Source: Rhodosorus marinus
Lineage: Eukaryota; Rhodophyta; Stylonematophyceae; Stylonematales; Stylonemataceae
Assembly (NCBI GenBank): GCA_029953675.1
Contig: JAMWBK010000009.1
Location: 1,768,789-1,832,788 of the forward strand
Reading direction: 5' to 3'
Length of the DNA: 64,000 bases
The translations under genes and the position numbers were made by a program. Each line of letters begins with the position of its first letter. Position 1 is the first letter of the stretch. Below are positions 54,446 to 64,000 of this stretch, one piece after another. Below the pieces are notes generated by a model. The model did not search any database. It saw nothing but the letters and a program-made list of their open reading frames with translations, and had not been told where the DNA came from.

Positions 54446-55129
54446 CTAGACTGTGACAGACGTTGAGCTTTGGTGAGTTGAAGGGCTCGTTTCAGTCGGT
54501 AGCGTACTGTACGGAAGGCGGCGGAGGTGCGACACAGTCGGCGTCAGGGGTTTTGCCGTGGATCATAAAGTGCTCCCACACAGTGCCGAGCCCTCCGTTC
54601 ATAATGGCGGTCTCCTGCGCAGAGGGGTGCAGGACGTCTGCGTAGCCAGACTCGGGAGAGGCGAAGATGAGTAGGGCGACGGGTCCGGCGCTGTGGTATC
54701 AGGGGCAAGGGCCAGGGCCTTCGACATGAGATGGTTTCAGGAGAGGGGAGGGGGGTTGGTCTGGAAGAGATTTTCGTCTATGAAAGCTTGGGGTTTCCAA
54801 TCTGGTTTGTAGGGGTTCTTACCAAAATGGCCTGAAGCGCTACGCCAAGCGTGAAACGAGCACTAAGAACTTAACGATTAAACCATTCATTCAAGAACTA
54901 GGGAGAGAAGAATGCAAGCCTAGCACGGAGATAGCGCCCCTCTGCTATAGTGGCGCCGAGGGGCGACACTGAAACGTCTTACGAGTTCCAATGTTCAACC
55001 GAAAATTCTGGGTACTAATCAAGACCTATATGTTGACCGGACTTCGGCGGCGGGGGTTTCTGCGACGGTCAGCTCTGATGTTACCAACACAGAGCTATCG
55101 TAGGTAATCTGCAGTTGTCAGGTAACGGC
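54446..55129. other. Spacer
   Basis: No gene recognised. The segment around 54817-54890 (CCTGAAGCGCTACG, then GATTAAACCATTCATTCAAG) resembles the two ends seen in family 2 copies, so a decayed tail is probably present. Confidence 0.4.
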
Positions 55130-55590
55130 AACATTTAGGATCCAGTAGGTAGGATTAGAGTCTTTTGTCCCCTTGCAAGTGATCACGAATACTCATCTAC
55201 CTCCCTATTCCCAACATTTAGGATCCAGTAGGTAGGATTAGAGTCTTTGTCCCCTTGCATCTGCATGAACCTTTTCTTATAGTCCACAAATCTCGAAGAC
55301 TCCAGCGCGTACTGAGTGATCCTAGAGGGAATCAAGTTCGAGTGAAAGGATAGGAAGGATCACGAATACTCATCTACCTCCCTATTCCCAACATACCTCC
55401 CTATTCCCAACATTTAGGATCCAGTAGGTAGGATTAGAGTCTTTGTCCCCTTGCATCTGCATGAACCTTTTCTTATAGTCCACAAATCTCGAAGACTCCA
55501 GCGCGTACAGAGTGATCCTAGAGGGAATCAAGTTCGAGTGAAAGGATAGGAAGGATCACGAATACTCATCTACACTCCCTATTCCCAACA
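55130..55590. repeat. ~180-bp tandem repeat
   Basis: Units begin AACATTTAGGATCCAGTAGG. Copy 1 (55130-55212) is internally deleted; copy 2 starts at 55213 and copy 3 at 55409, both about 180 bp and nearly identical, ending CTCCCTATTCCCAACAT. Unit borders carry short extra repeats of the end sequence. Confidence 0.88.
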
Positions 55591-56345
55591 TACGGGACTT
55601 TTCTAAGTTTTGCTTTTGATGGAATCCGCAACCTGGCATCTGCTCCATCGGGGCCAGCCCCTGTCATTCCCTTCGAGCGCGAGTAAAAACTTCCAGACGA
55701 ACAACAACCCCTTCACTTCACATCAACACGCAACAGCCTTCTTTAGGCCGGCGTCCATATGGGAGTGTGTTCGAGCCACCGCCGGCTCCAACGGAGGTGG
55801 CTCCTAGCCGATTTTCGAGCTTAAGTCTAGTGTCCCTGTCCGCCACTGTTCCCAACCACTTGCCCATATCTTCTTTCAACATATACTTTCTCCCATGCTC
55901 CGCCAACTTGATCAGTGTCTCCCCCTCCCTCTGACGTTCTGCGCACAAAGAAAGGACGCTGTCACTGGCGTTGTTGACGTGCGACAACCACTTGGCCATT
56001 TCTTCTTGGGGTAAATACTTTCCCCCATACTCCAGCAACTTTATCAACGTCTCTCCCTTCTCCGGGTATTGCGCACAAATATGAAGGACGCTCCAATCGT
56101 CGTTGTCGACGTGTGACAACCACTTGGCCATTTCTTCTTTGCGTAAATACTTTCCCCCATACTCCAGCAACTTTATCAACGTCTCTCCCTTCTCCGGGTA
56201 TCGCGCACAAAAATGAAGGACGCTCCAACCGTCGTTGTTGACGTGTGACAACCACTTGGCCATTTCTTCTTGGCGTAAATACTTTCCCCCATACTCCAGC
56301 AACTTTATCAACGTCTCTCCCTTCTCCTGGTATCGCGCACGCCCC

Positions 56346-58148
56346 TGATACTCTAGCACTCGCTTATGATCGTCTCCGCTCCTTGGCTTCGCGGGTTGAC
56401 TCTGGAGGTTAATCATCACAAATCGTTCTACTGGGGAGGTGTAGCTGCACAAGAGCAGCAGGTACCTGCGTCGTTCCAGGATATTTGGAGACCGGATGGT
56501 TTTGTCCACTTAGGCATCCCCTACGGGTCGCCGTCCTTCGTTGAAAGGCGAGTTGCTGCAGCTCCTCGGTAAGCACAGACAGCTGGTTGCAGAGCTTCGA
56601 CGGCTACCTCCGGGCTTTCTCCAGTGCTCGTTGTTGCTGTTTCGGTATTGTTGCAGTCAGCGGTTAACCTATTGGCTTCGCTCACTTCCAACTCATTGGG
56701 GCCGGTGGTTGGCCACTCGTGCGGATGCTGAAAGTTTCCGTGACCTGGGGTATTTTCTCGATGAAGAGCTGAGCGCTCTGCCGCGACCCACCTGTGATGT
56801 TGTGCGCGCCCAGGTAGGCCTCCCATTGCGATTGGGGGGACTGGGCCTCTGCAATCGTGTTGTGGTCCAACCCGCAGCCGCAGTAGGGGCCTGGGGAACC
56901 GCACTTCCCACTTTGAGCAGCTTGGGTATCTCGAAGTTCCGCAATTTGATGGCGAGCCTCTCGCGGGGTGTCTTGCTTCCCAGCGTACCGGAAAGCGCCC
57001 AAGACTTGTTTCTGGAGCTCCAAACCGCCCTGAATTCCTGTACTAGTCTCCCCGAAACCGTTCAACCCCGTCTTCCTGACTGGCGAGCTGTATTTGACCG
57101 CTCGAGAGGCTCCGCCCCGGGGATTCGTCCTGCGCCTGAACCTGTTCTAGGGGAGATTGACCCAGTGGTTGCCGCAGAAGAAGAAGTTCCAGTTGATCCT
57201 CCTGATGATTCCCAGCGCGCTGGGAGCCGAGCTCAAGCACGCACGGATGCGCTGCAAAATCTCCTTTCTTGGGACTTGCACCGTGCTGCATATGGCCGAC
57301 TCCTCGCGCAGATGGTCTCATCTTCTCGCGCTCGCGCCCGCCTACGTAGTCTTGGAGGGGTTCTTAGCTCTCAGTGGCTCATGACCGTACCAGCCTTTCC
57401 GCCACTCACACTGTCGGATTTCGAAGTGCGTACTTCACTGCGCTTATACCTCGGCTTACATCAGCCCCCTTGGCCGTACGAGATGGGTTCGTCGTGCCCT
57501 CTCTGCTCTCAGACTGAAGACAACGCAGATTTTGGCGCCCACCTGCTCGCTAGTTGCCCGGCGGTGAAAGGTGCTCGAACCCGCCGCCACACACGGATCT
57601 TGAACCTGTTATACCGGGAACTTCGGCCTATAGTCCGGCAAGCCGGTCTGGAAATCGAACGTGAGAAACCTTTACCCGTCGCGGACTTTCAAAATGATGA
57701 ACGCGGTGTAGCCGACCTGGTGATCACCTGTGACGACAGCCGCCGTACCACATACGTTGATCTTGCTGTTCCTAACCCACAAGCTAGTCGTTATCTCCCG
57801 GCTGCGGGGGAGCGCCGTGGATCTGCCGCCGCCAGCATGAGACGCCGCAAAGAGATCAAATACGCGGGGGCTTTGTCTTCCCCTGGTGTTCGTGCTTCGG
57901 CACTAGCACATCGCTTGGTACCCCTGATCATTGAGTGCTTTGGGTTCATGGACTCTGTTGGTTCTCGCTGGCTTCGGGAGTTGTTCCGCGAACGCCCTGA
58001 CCGTCTTCAATCGTTGTTTACCCGCTTAAGTTTCCTGCTGTGGCGCATGAATGCCGCTTTGATGTTGGAGGCGCGAGTACTTCGCCGCGCTTAGTCTTTT
58101 TTTCCCCTCGGGGTTTTTTTTTCAGCCTCCGATTAAACCATTCATTCA
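56346..58148 (+). mobile_element. Family 2 retroelement, 5'-truncated, inserted in the repeat-protein gene
   Basis: Begins inside the reverse transcriptase between motifs C and D (LTLEVNHHKSFYWGG, IWRPDGFVHLGIPYG) and ends with CTCCGATTAAACCATTCATTCA. The host repeat sequence resumes on both sides with only about 5 bp missing and no target duplication that I can see. Confidence 0.85.
56541..58094 (+). pseudogene. Family 2 ORF2 C-terminal part: RT thumb, knuckle, endonuclease
   Basis: 517 open codons without a natural start; a frameshift near 56545 separates it from the preceding RT piece. Thumb: FLQCSLLLFRYCCSQRLTYW, LPLRLGGLGLCNRVVVQPAA. Knuckle: CPLCSQTEDNADFGAHLLASC (Cys-x2-Cys ... His-x4-Cys). 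Then ARTRRHTRI and the restriction-like endonuclease motifs GVADLVIT...TTYVDLAV, and the terminal FMDSVGSRWLRELFRERPDR block. This is the best-preserved family 2 endonuclease in the window. Confidence 0.85.
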
Positions 58149-58345
58149 ACTTGAAGGACGCTCCAATCGTCGTTGTTGACGTGTGCCAACCACTTGGCCA
58201 TTTCTTCTTGGGGTAAATACTTTCCCCCATACTCCAGCAACTTTATCAACGTCTCTCCCTTCTCCTGGTGATAGGCACAAATATGAAGGACGCTCCAATC
58301 GTCGTCGTTCGCTTGTGACAACCACTTGGCCATTTCTTCTTTGCG

Positions 58346-59172
58346 AAAAGTGGCGACTCAATGGACCCTTCGCGCGGTGATCGACAGGGTGCGCACGCTC
58401 CTGGTGCCATTACAACTAGGAATCGGAGTCAGTGGCGGATGCGAACGCTCACTTCACGCGATCCAGGCCCATCTGTCATGTGAACCAGACGCGGTGGTGC
58501 TTAGGCTTGACCTCGAGAATGCATTCAACAGGATTGATCAACGCCTCGCCAAGAAACTCGTGGACCAGCACTTTCCGGAGCTTGCGGTGGTCTACAGACT
58601 TGGGTACGGAAGCGACGCAGCGGACTCGCCGACGCTTTGCGGCTGGCGCTCTGCACCTGGAGAGAACCAAACGGAACACTCACGACTGACGCTCCAAGCA
58701 GCTACGGGAGTACAACAGGGAGACCCTCTTGGGCCGGTGCTACATGCACTAGCACTCGCACCGTTCCTAAAAGCTCTGCGAACAAAGTTCTCTGATCTAA
58801 CGATTGTCGCTATCCATGACCATATTACGATCGTGGGACCCCTGCAGGAACTGAAGCAAGCACTAGCCTGGAGCCGAACCATGCTCCCATCTCTTGGGGC
58901 CCGCCTACAACTCAACAAATGCACGCTATACGGCCGAGCCTTGACGACGGCGCGAGTCATCAATCGCGAGATACCTGACATACAAGTTACCCGAGGAAGG
59001 CGTCACTATCCATTCGATCCCGATAGGAAACCGGGAATATATCGAGCACGAGTGCCGTGCGCTTCAAAATAAGCACGAAAAGGTCATCAAGGAAATCGCC
59101 CAGCTACCGCAACATGAACTTAACGCACAGGTCGCATTGTTCAGGTACTGAGCTGAAACGCGGCTAGATTAT
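58346..59172 (+). mobile_element. Family 1 copy, left part (interrupted at 59172)
   Basis: 5'-truncated family 1 reverse transcriptase, frame 58326-59005 or so: LLVPLQLGIGVSGGCERSLH, motif A VVLRLDLENAFNRIDQR, motif B GVQQGDPLGPVLHAL, motif C AIHDHITIVG, where the second catalytic Asp is replaced by His. A frameshift follows at about 59008. The sequence is cut at the equivalent of GACTATG in the copy at 46.9 kb and resumes at 63977. Confidence 0.87.
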
Positions 59173-59393
59173 GTTTCTTTTTCGGTCGCGAGCGTGTTCG
59201 TTTACGGGAAGCGCTTCCTCTGGTACGCCTTCCCCTCGATTTTCCGCGGGGCGTCGTTTGTATTTGCAACCACTTCTGTCTTCCGGGTGGGTGTGTTGCG
59301 GGGCCTTTCCTATTTGGGTTGGGTTTGGTCGATTATTCTCTCGGTGCGGTTTCATATTGGTGGTGCAACGTTTCCTTTGCGGATTCCCTCAGG

Positions 59394-60626
59394 ATGGTAG
59401 GGATATCTCCGCGCTCGACGGAGCCTCCTCCCAAGGAGGCACTGCCAGGTGGGGGACTCCGTGTTCGCCTCAGCTGCGGCGCGTTTTCTTCCGAGGTTGA
59501 CTTGGAAGGCGCTTCTGGCACCCAGGCGCGTGCACTTATCTCCGCTGTCTCCAGCCTGATCACGGCTGCGAGTGATCGTGGAGTGCTCCCTCAGCTCACC
59601 AAGAAGCTAGGTGGGCTGGAATCGGGATTGCTGGCCAGGTCAAATTCAAATTCGGACGAGAATTTGAATTGCCCCAGAGTGGCAGGATTGGCTGAAGGCA
59701 GTCAACATCAGGTCAATCAACATGAACCTGTCCCGGGACAGGCGAGGGCTGTTGCTTCTGCGCGGGACAGTACGACGTTGGGGAGCGGCAGGCCGGGCCA
59801 AAACGCGCTTCAGCGCTCGGGGACTCGAGGCAATGGTGGTGGTGACTGTGCGGCAACCGGTGTGGAGGAGACTGCAGCTGTGGACTTCCCTCTCTTGGAC
59901 CAGCCCTCAGGTGGTCACCAGCTCCCGGCTACTTCGGGGGCACGTGGTGGCCGCAAGGGGGGTGCTTCGTACGCATCAGTCTTGCGGAAGGGCACCACTG
60001 CCACACGTACGGCGGCTATGCTCCGTTTCATACCATCTCGCGAGCCTCAGGATGGACCTGTGGAGACCACTCTCCAATTTCTGTGGGTGCGAAATGTCCG
60101 GCCCCAGACTACACGAGGACAGGTTCCGTCTATGCGAGACTTCCGGGACACTTTTGCGGAATCGTTAGGGTGCAGCCGGGGTGATTTCTTCTTCGCAAAC
60201 TATGAGGGCCGCGATGTGCTGTTTTTGGTCTCCGCAACCGCCGCCAAGTACCTGGAGGCCTTGCTGGCGAAGCCTACCGAGCAGTGGCCTGAGAGCGCCC
60301 GGTGGCTGCGCTGCAACCCGCAGGTGGTTTTGCACTTCGATTTTGACCGTTTCTCGGGCAATTTCCTGTCTCCGGGAGAAACGGCAGGGCTCTCTGAGCA
60401 TGAGAGCAGCGTGAAGGCGGCAGCGATCCATTGGCTACGGATTCAGCGCCTTGAGAGGATCTTGTTGGAGCGGTTCCGGTCGGGCCCTCGTCACCTGCGC
60501 ATGGCGGTTTCCAGTTTCTTCGATCTGGAGAGGCGACTTGTGCTGACTTCGCGCTACAAGACAGAGCTGCAGCGGGTGGGTATTTTAGAGGGCTCTGCTT
60601 CCAGCACTACTTCCAGCGAGTGGTGA
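59394..60626 (+). CDS. Family 2 ORF1 protein
   Basis: About 410 codons from an ATG at 59394, intact. The N-terminal half is Gly/Ser/Ala-rich with no motif. The C-terminal half (residues about 215-400) is globular and conserved-looking: ETTLQFLWVRNVRPQTTRG, FAESLGCSRGDFFFANYEGR, WLRCNPQVVLHFDFDRFS, and a long terminal helix region ending RYKTELQRVGIL. No zinc knuckle was found; I do not recognise the fold. By analogy with other two-ORF non-LTR elements an RNA-binding role is possible. Confidence 0.6.
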   Translation: MVGISPRSTEPPPKEALPGGGLRVRLSCGAFSSEVDLEGASGTQARALISAVSSLITAASDRGVLPQLTKKLGGLESGLLARSNSNSDENLNCPRVAGLAEGSQHQVNQHEPVPGQARAVASARDSTTLGSGRPGQNALQRSGTRGNGGGDCAATGVEETAAVDFPLLDQPSGGHQLPATSGARGGRKGGASYASVLRKGTTATRTAAMLRFIPSREPQDGPVETTLQFLWVRNVRPQTTRGQVPSMRDFRDTFAESLGCSRGDFFFANYEGRDVLFLVSATAAKYLEALLAKPTEQWPESARWLRCNPQVVLHFDFDRFSGNFLSPGETAGLSEHESSVKAAAIHWLRIQRLERILLERFRSGPRHLRMAVSSFFDLERRLVLTSRYKTELQRVGILEGSASSTTSSEW

Positions 60627-60835
60627 GGAAGGGGAGCAGACTGAGGGCATGGCGGTGGAGGACGCCCAGGTTACTTTGCTGAAGCCCGCGGGATCCGTTC
60701 CGCGAGCCTCGCGGAGTGGGCGGCTCACGACTTTGGTGCGGATAGGAGGTAAGAGAGCGAGGACCGACTCCCCCGGGTCTAAGGGGGAGAAGCACGATTA
60801 GCGCTCCAGGCACGGCTGCGAGGTCGCAGCCTATG

Positions 60836-63800
60836 GATCTACAGTCTTATGTCCTGAAGGAGGGCGGAGACTGGGGCATTTGGCGTACGCGTTTTCGGAG
60901 TTGGCTCCGGCGTTGGATTTCTTTGGAAGGAGGCTCGCTTCCCCTCCGTGGGGGCATTCCCCAGTCGTCCTTCCTCGTGGAGACCTTCTAGTAGCTGGAA
61001 CCATTCTCGATTTCATCTTCACGAGCCTGGCTCGCAACATTCAGGACACAGTCATTTGGGTTTTTTCTGGGGGTCATGCCGCGCCTGATTCTGGCCCCCA
61101 TTCACATTGGAGCGCAGATGGCGAGTACGAGACCGACTGGCCCTGTTCTTGAAGGGAGACTTCGAAGTACTACAGCGCAGCTATTTGGCGTCGACAGCAC
61201 CATCCGCCCGTCGGACTCGGCATGGCACAGTGTCGCCCGTGCCGGCTCGAGTACAGAAATTGGTAGCAGTGGGCGATTTAAGTCGAGCGGCGCGGGTTTT
61301 GGAGGGCCAGGCGCCTGTCCTCCCCTACGATGATAGTCTCGCCCAGACGGTGTCGTCTTTGTTCCCTGAGTCCGACGTGGATTTGTCCCCTGAATTCGAG
61401 GTATTCTTGGACCGTCCGGAGTTGGCCAGGTTTCGCATCGATCTGACGCTCAGTGAGTCTGACCTGGAGGATTTGCTTCGTACCTCGCGTCGGGGACGCT
61501 GTCCCGGACCCTCCGGACTAAGAACAGAGCTATTGCAGGCCCTGAGCCAGCCTGGCCAGAGCGCGCTTCTGAGGATCCTTAACAAGTTGTTCCAGGGCGT
61601 ATCGGGTGCGTCTGCGCCATGGGAACATCTCCGGCAGAGCACAGCTTTGCTTGCTCACGAAACTTGACCACCAGCCGGCCCACCCGCGTCTCCGGCCGAT
61701 CGGGATGGTGGAGAGCCTACGGAAGTTAGCCGGGAGGTGGCTATGCCAGCGCCTTCGCCAGCGCGTCACAGCTTTTATGGCGCCCTTGCAAGTAGGGGTG
61801 GGATTCTCTGGGGGTTGTGAACTGATCACCCATGGGATCGAGCTAGAACGCGCCAGTAGGCCGGAGTGGGGAGTCTTGGTGGTTGATTTCCGGAACGCAT
61901 TCAACAGCGTGTCGCGGACGCATGCGCTAGAGGTGCTCCGACGTGTGTTTCCGGAGGCGTGGCCGTTTCTATCGGGTATTTACGGAGGAGAGCCTCCCCT
62001 ACTTGACACCGGAGGGCACTGTTTTTCAAGCACATACTGGCGTCCAACAAGGCGACCCTTGCGGACCTCTTCTTCATGCCTGTGCCCTACGGCTCGTACT
62101 TTTACGTCTTTCGACTGAGGTCTCGGATCTTCGAATCTGCGCGTACCACGATGACGTAACATTGCTGGGCACCCCTGACACCCTGGCTAGGGGACTGACC
62201 GCGATCGAAGCGATTGCACGTCGCCTCTGTTTGACTGTGGAAACAGAAAAATGTCGCTTTCTCCCCGAGGGACGTGTCGCTGAACTCTCTGCCACCCACT
62301 CTGCGACTAATCAGCGAACGTGAAGGGTTCGAACACCACGGCGTCGGATTGGGGACTGACAACTTTGTCCAAGCATCCTGCGAGCGAGTTTTGGCACGGC
62401 ACAAGCAACTCACCGACGCCATTGAGCACCTACCCGACAGCATGCTGCAATCGGCCTGCTTGCTTTCCCGCTTTTGTGCCGCTCCCAGACTCAACTACTG
62501 GTTGCGCAGCCTGCCTCCAGCTTGGGGCTCGTGGATCGCGGCTAAAGCCGACGAAATGACCCTGCAACACTGGGGAACGCTCTTGGATGAGCCCCTCGAT
62601 CTTGAAGCTGCTCCCGACAGGGACTTTATCCGTGCAAAGATCGCTCTACCGTTGCGATTAGGGGGATTCGGCGTCGCAGACCGTGGGCTGGTATGCTCGC
62701 CAGCGGCGGTTGCCTCCTGGGCTACCGCGCTGCGAACGTTGGTGACCTTCCGGATGCGAAGTGCCTGCCTCTTGGCTCGAGCTTTGACCAACGAGGATCC
62801 AGTTACCCTGCCGCCCCCGCTTTTGACAATTTATGATGGTCTTCCAACACGCGTTCAGGAGGTGCAACGCCGTGCCGGACGCAAATCGGTCCCGCTTTCG
62901 TTTCTCTGGAGGGAGCTGTTGTATGGGGACGAGCTGAAGCGATTGAGGATTGTCCCCTCGACCGAGTTCTTGCCGATGACGGAGAGGCTAGCCCCGGGTC
63001 CCCTGTTGCAGATTACCCGGGTTTGAGCCGATTGTGGAGCTCCCGCACTGATGTGATTCAACATAGCCTCACCTGGGGCCAACACAGTGCCGCTCACACA
63101 GTCATGTCTCAAATTTCTCCTCTCACGCCGCCTACCACTGCCGCTCGTCTCCGCGGCATGGGAGGCAGCCACCCTCTCACCACTTGTGGTTAACCACTCT
63201 ACCGTCGTCATTGAGTCATCGTCTCGATGCTTTCCAGTTCCGTTCTGCCGCACGGATCTATCTCCGGTTTGCCACAGGCTCCGTGGCACTCTAATCGGCC
63301 GTCTTTCTGTCAGGGATGTGAGAGCCGGATTGACGCTGTGGCTACCACTTCCTGGGTTCCTGCGGACTGTTGCGAGGTCTCCGTACGAGGCGTCACACTC
63401 GCCTCAAAAGTACATCCTCAGCGAATTTTTGACTTTCGGATAGGGCATACGGTTGAGGTTGAGTCGGAACTGCCCAGATCAATCTCGGACTCTGCACCGC
63501 CCCGTTGTATAGCCGATCTCCTCGTCTCCGACGCTGCTGCCAGACGCTCAACATATGTGGACCTTGCGATTACACCTGCCCCGTGGCCAGCGCCCACCTC
63601 ACCGCAGCGCGCCCGCCGCCGGGGGGCGCGGCTTCAGCTTCGAAGAGTTAAGGAACGACGGTATGCTGGGGAGCATGGCCCACGGTCTGCCTTGCGCTGA
63701 GGGGTCGCTCTCACCGGTTCCAGCCATTCATTGTGGAAAGCTTTGGTCACGTGGATAAGTCGGGTTTTAGAGTGGTTGCGGAAATGTTTTGCTGAGCATC

Positions 63801-63915
63801 CTACTGAATATTTGGCGCTCTTGAGGCGTTTAAGTGTCTCCCTTTGGCGATATTCCAGCGACATGCTTTCCGAGGCGCGCCATCGGCGCCTAGAGATTAC
63901 ATACTTCCCTCCCTA
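60836..63915 (+). pseudogene. Family 2 ORF2: reverse transcriptase and endonuclease, frameshifted
   Basis: Reads across at least five frames. 61107-61667: fingers RGRCPGPSGLRTELLQAL. 61606-62118: RPIGMVESLRKLAGRWLCQR and motif A VLVVDFRNAFNSVSR (61876-61920). 61943-62323: motif B GVQQGDPCGPLLHA (62040-62081) and motif C AYHDDVTLLG (62139-62168). 62274-63026: thumb LPLRLGGFGVADRG. 63227-63700: endonuclease CIADLLVSDAAARRSTYVDLAI. 63731-63915: terminal block. The three RT catalytic Asp are present, so decay is by indels rather than loss of the active site. The expected knuckle between thumb and endonuclease is degraded (63.03-63.3 kb). Confidence 0.82.
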
Positions 63916-63976
63916 GTTATTAGTTCATCTTCACGCCCACTTTGCGTAGCGCTTCAGGCTATGCTAGTAGAAATCC

Positions 63977-64000
63977 AGATTATCTGCTACGATGCCTAGC
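63977..64000 (+). mobile_element. Family 1 copy, right part resumes
   Basis: AGATTAT then CTGCTACGATGCCTAGC continues the family 1 reverse transcriptase exactly where it stopped at 59172 (compare GACTATGTGCTACGATGCCT at 46.89 kb). The copy runs beyond the window. Confidence 0.85.

Larger units (their letters stand above)
55718..58345 (-). pseudogene. Prenylated 44-residue-repeat (ankyrin-like) protein, split by a retroelement
   Basis: Minus strand, in two parts: 58345-58149 (upstream) and 56345-55718 (downstream), separated by a family 2 retroelement. The repeat unit is 132 bp/44 residues: GETLIKLLEYGGKYL, EEMAKWLSHVNNDD, WSVLHICAQYPEK. The WSVLHICA-to-LIKLLEYG section resembles an ankyrin repeat with an 11-residue extension. 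Three close copies plus a diverged last one (GETLIKLAEHGRKYM) remain downstream, about 1.5 upstream. The C-terminus is GCCVLM-stop, a CaaX box of the farnesylation type, preceded by a Gly/Ser linker. The true N-terminus is missing: on its far side the gene is cut by a family 1 copy at 58345. The unit similarity at DNA level indicates recent repeat expansion or conversion. Confidence 0.75.
59173..63976 (+). mobile_element. Family 2 retroelement, nearly full length, inserted in family 1
   Basis: About 4.8 kb, flanked by the 7-bp direct repeat AGATTAT (59166-59172 and 63977-63983). 5' region 59173-59393, ORF1 59394-60626, ORF2 about 60836-63915, short 3' region ending GCTATGCTAGTAGAAATCC. Multiple frameshifts in ORF2, so it is inactive. 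Confidence 0.88.

Noticed and set aside
1-64000. tRNA or rRNA genes
   Set aside because: I looked for T-loop-like phrases (GGTTCRANNCC). Apparent hits fall in coding sequence or lack matching arms; none supports a cloverleaf. A covariance-model scan would be decisive.

Overview
This is nuclear DNA of a eukaryote, most likely a photosynthetic one with a primary plastid. A red alga fits best, but that is inference: the spliceosomal GT-AG introns are short (about 77-235 nt), one predicted protein (PAM71/GDT1-like) has a plastid-type N-terminal extension, and the gene set includes PEX3, TSG101/VPS23, a GIGYF-like protein and an FKBP-TPR immunophilin. No tRNA, rRNA, bacterial operon, origin or CRISPR array was seen. 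Exon joins below were checked by hand for splice sites, reading frame and family match.

The left part (about 1.3-30.1 kb) is genic: FKBP-TPR protein (+), MFS transporter (-), protein tyrosine phosphatase (-), peroxin PEX3 (-), a bacterial-type NrtD/SsuB-like ABC ATPase with five introns (+), an hAT transposon relic (-), VPS23 (+), a GDT1/PAM71-like cation transporter (-), a ten-exon GYF-domain protein (-) and an intronless dienelactone hydrolase (-). Spacers of 0.5-2.7 kb hold few recognisable signals. Except for the transposon these are housekeeping functions (folding, peroxisome import, endosomal sorting, mRNA regulation, plastid ion balance), and nothing suggests that they form one pathway.

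The right part (about 31-64 kb) is mostly nested mobile DNA with a few host genes embedded: a secreted Asp-His-repeat protein (34.0-35.1 kb), an F-box-like gene broken by an 11-bp duplication (53.5-54.4 kb), and a prenylated 44-residue-repeat protein split by a retroelement (55.7-58.3 kb). Two families of non-LTR retrotransposon dominate. Both carry a reverse transcriptase whose catalytic motif C is xHDD, followed by a Cys/His knuckle and a C-terminal PD-(D/E)XK-type (restriction-like) endonuclease. Family 1 copies end in a conserved sequence, GTTACGTTAGTCTGGGG, and are stacked head-to-tail directly against each other's ends. This suggests targeting of the element's own terminus and is the most unusual system in the window. 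Family 2 ends near an ATTC-rich tail, and one near-complete copy (59173-63976) is inserted in a family 1 copy with a 7-bp target duplication. Pieces of LTR elements (gag, copia-like integrase and reverse transcriptase) lie between 37 and 41 kb.
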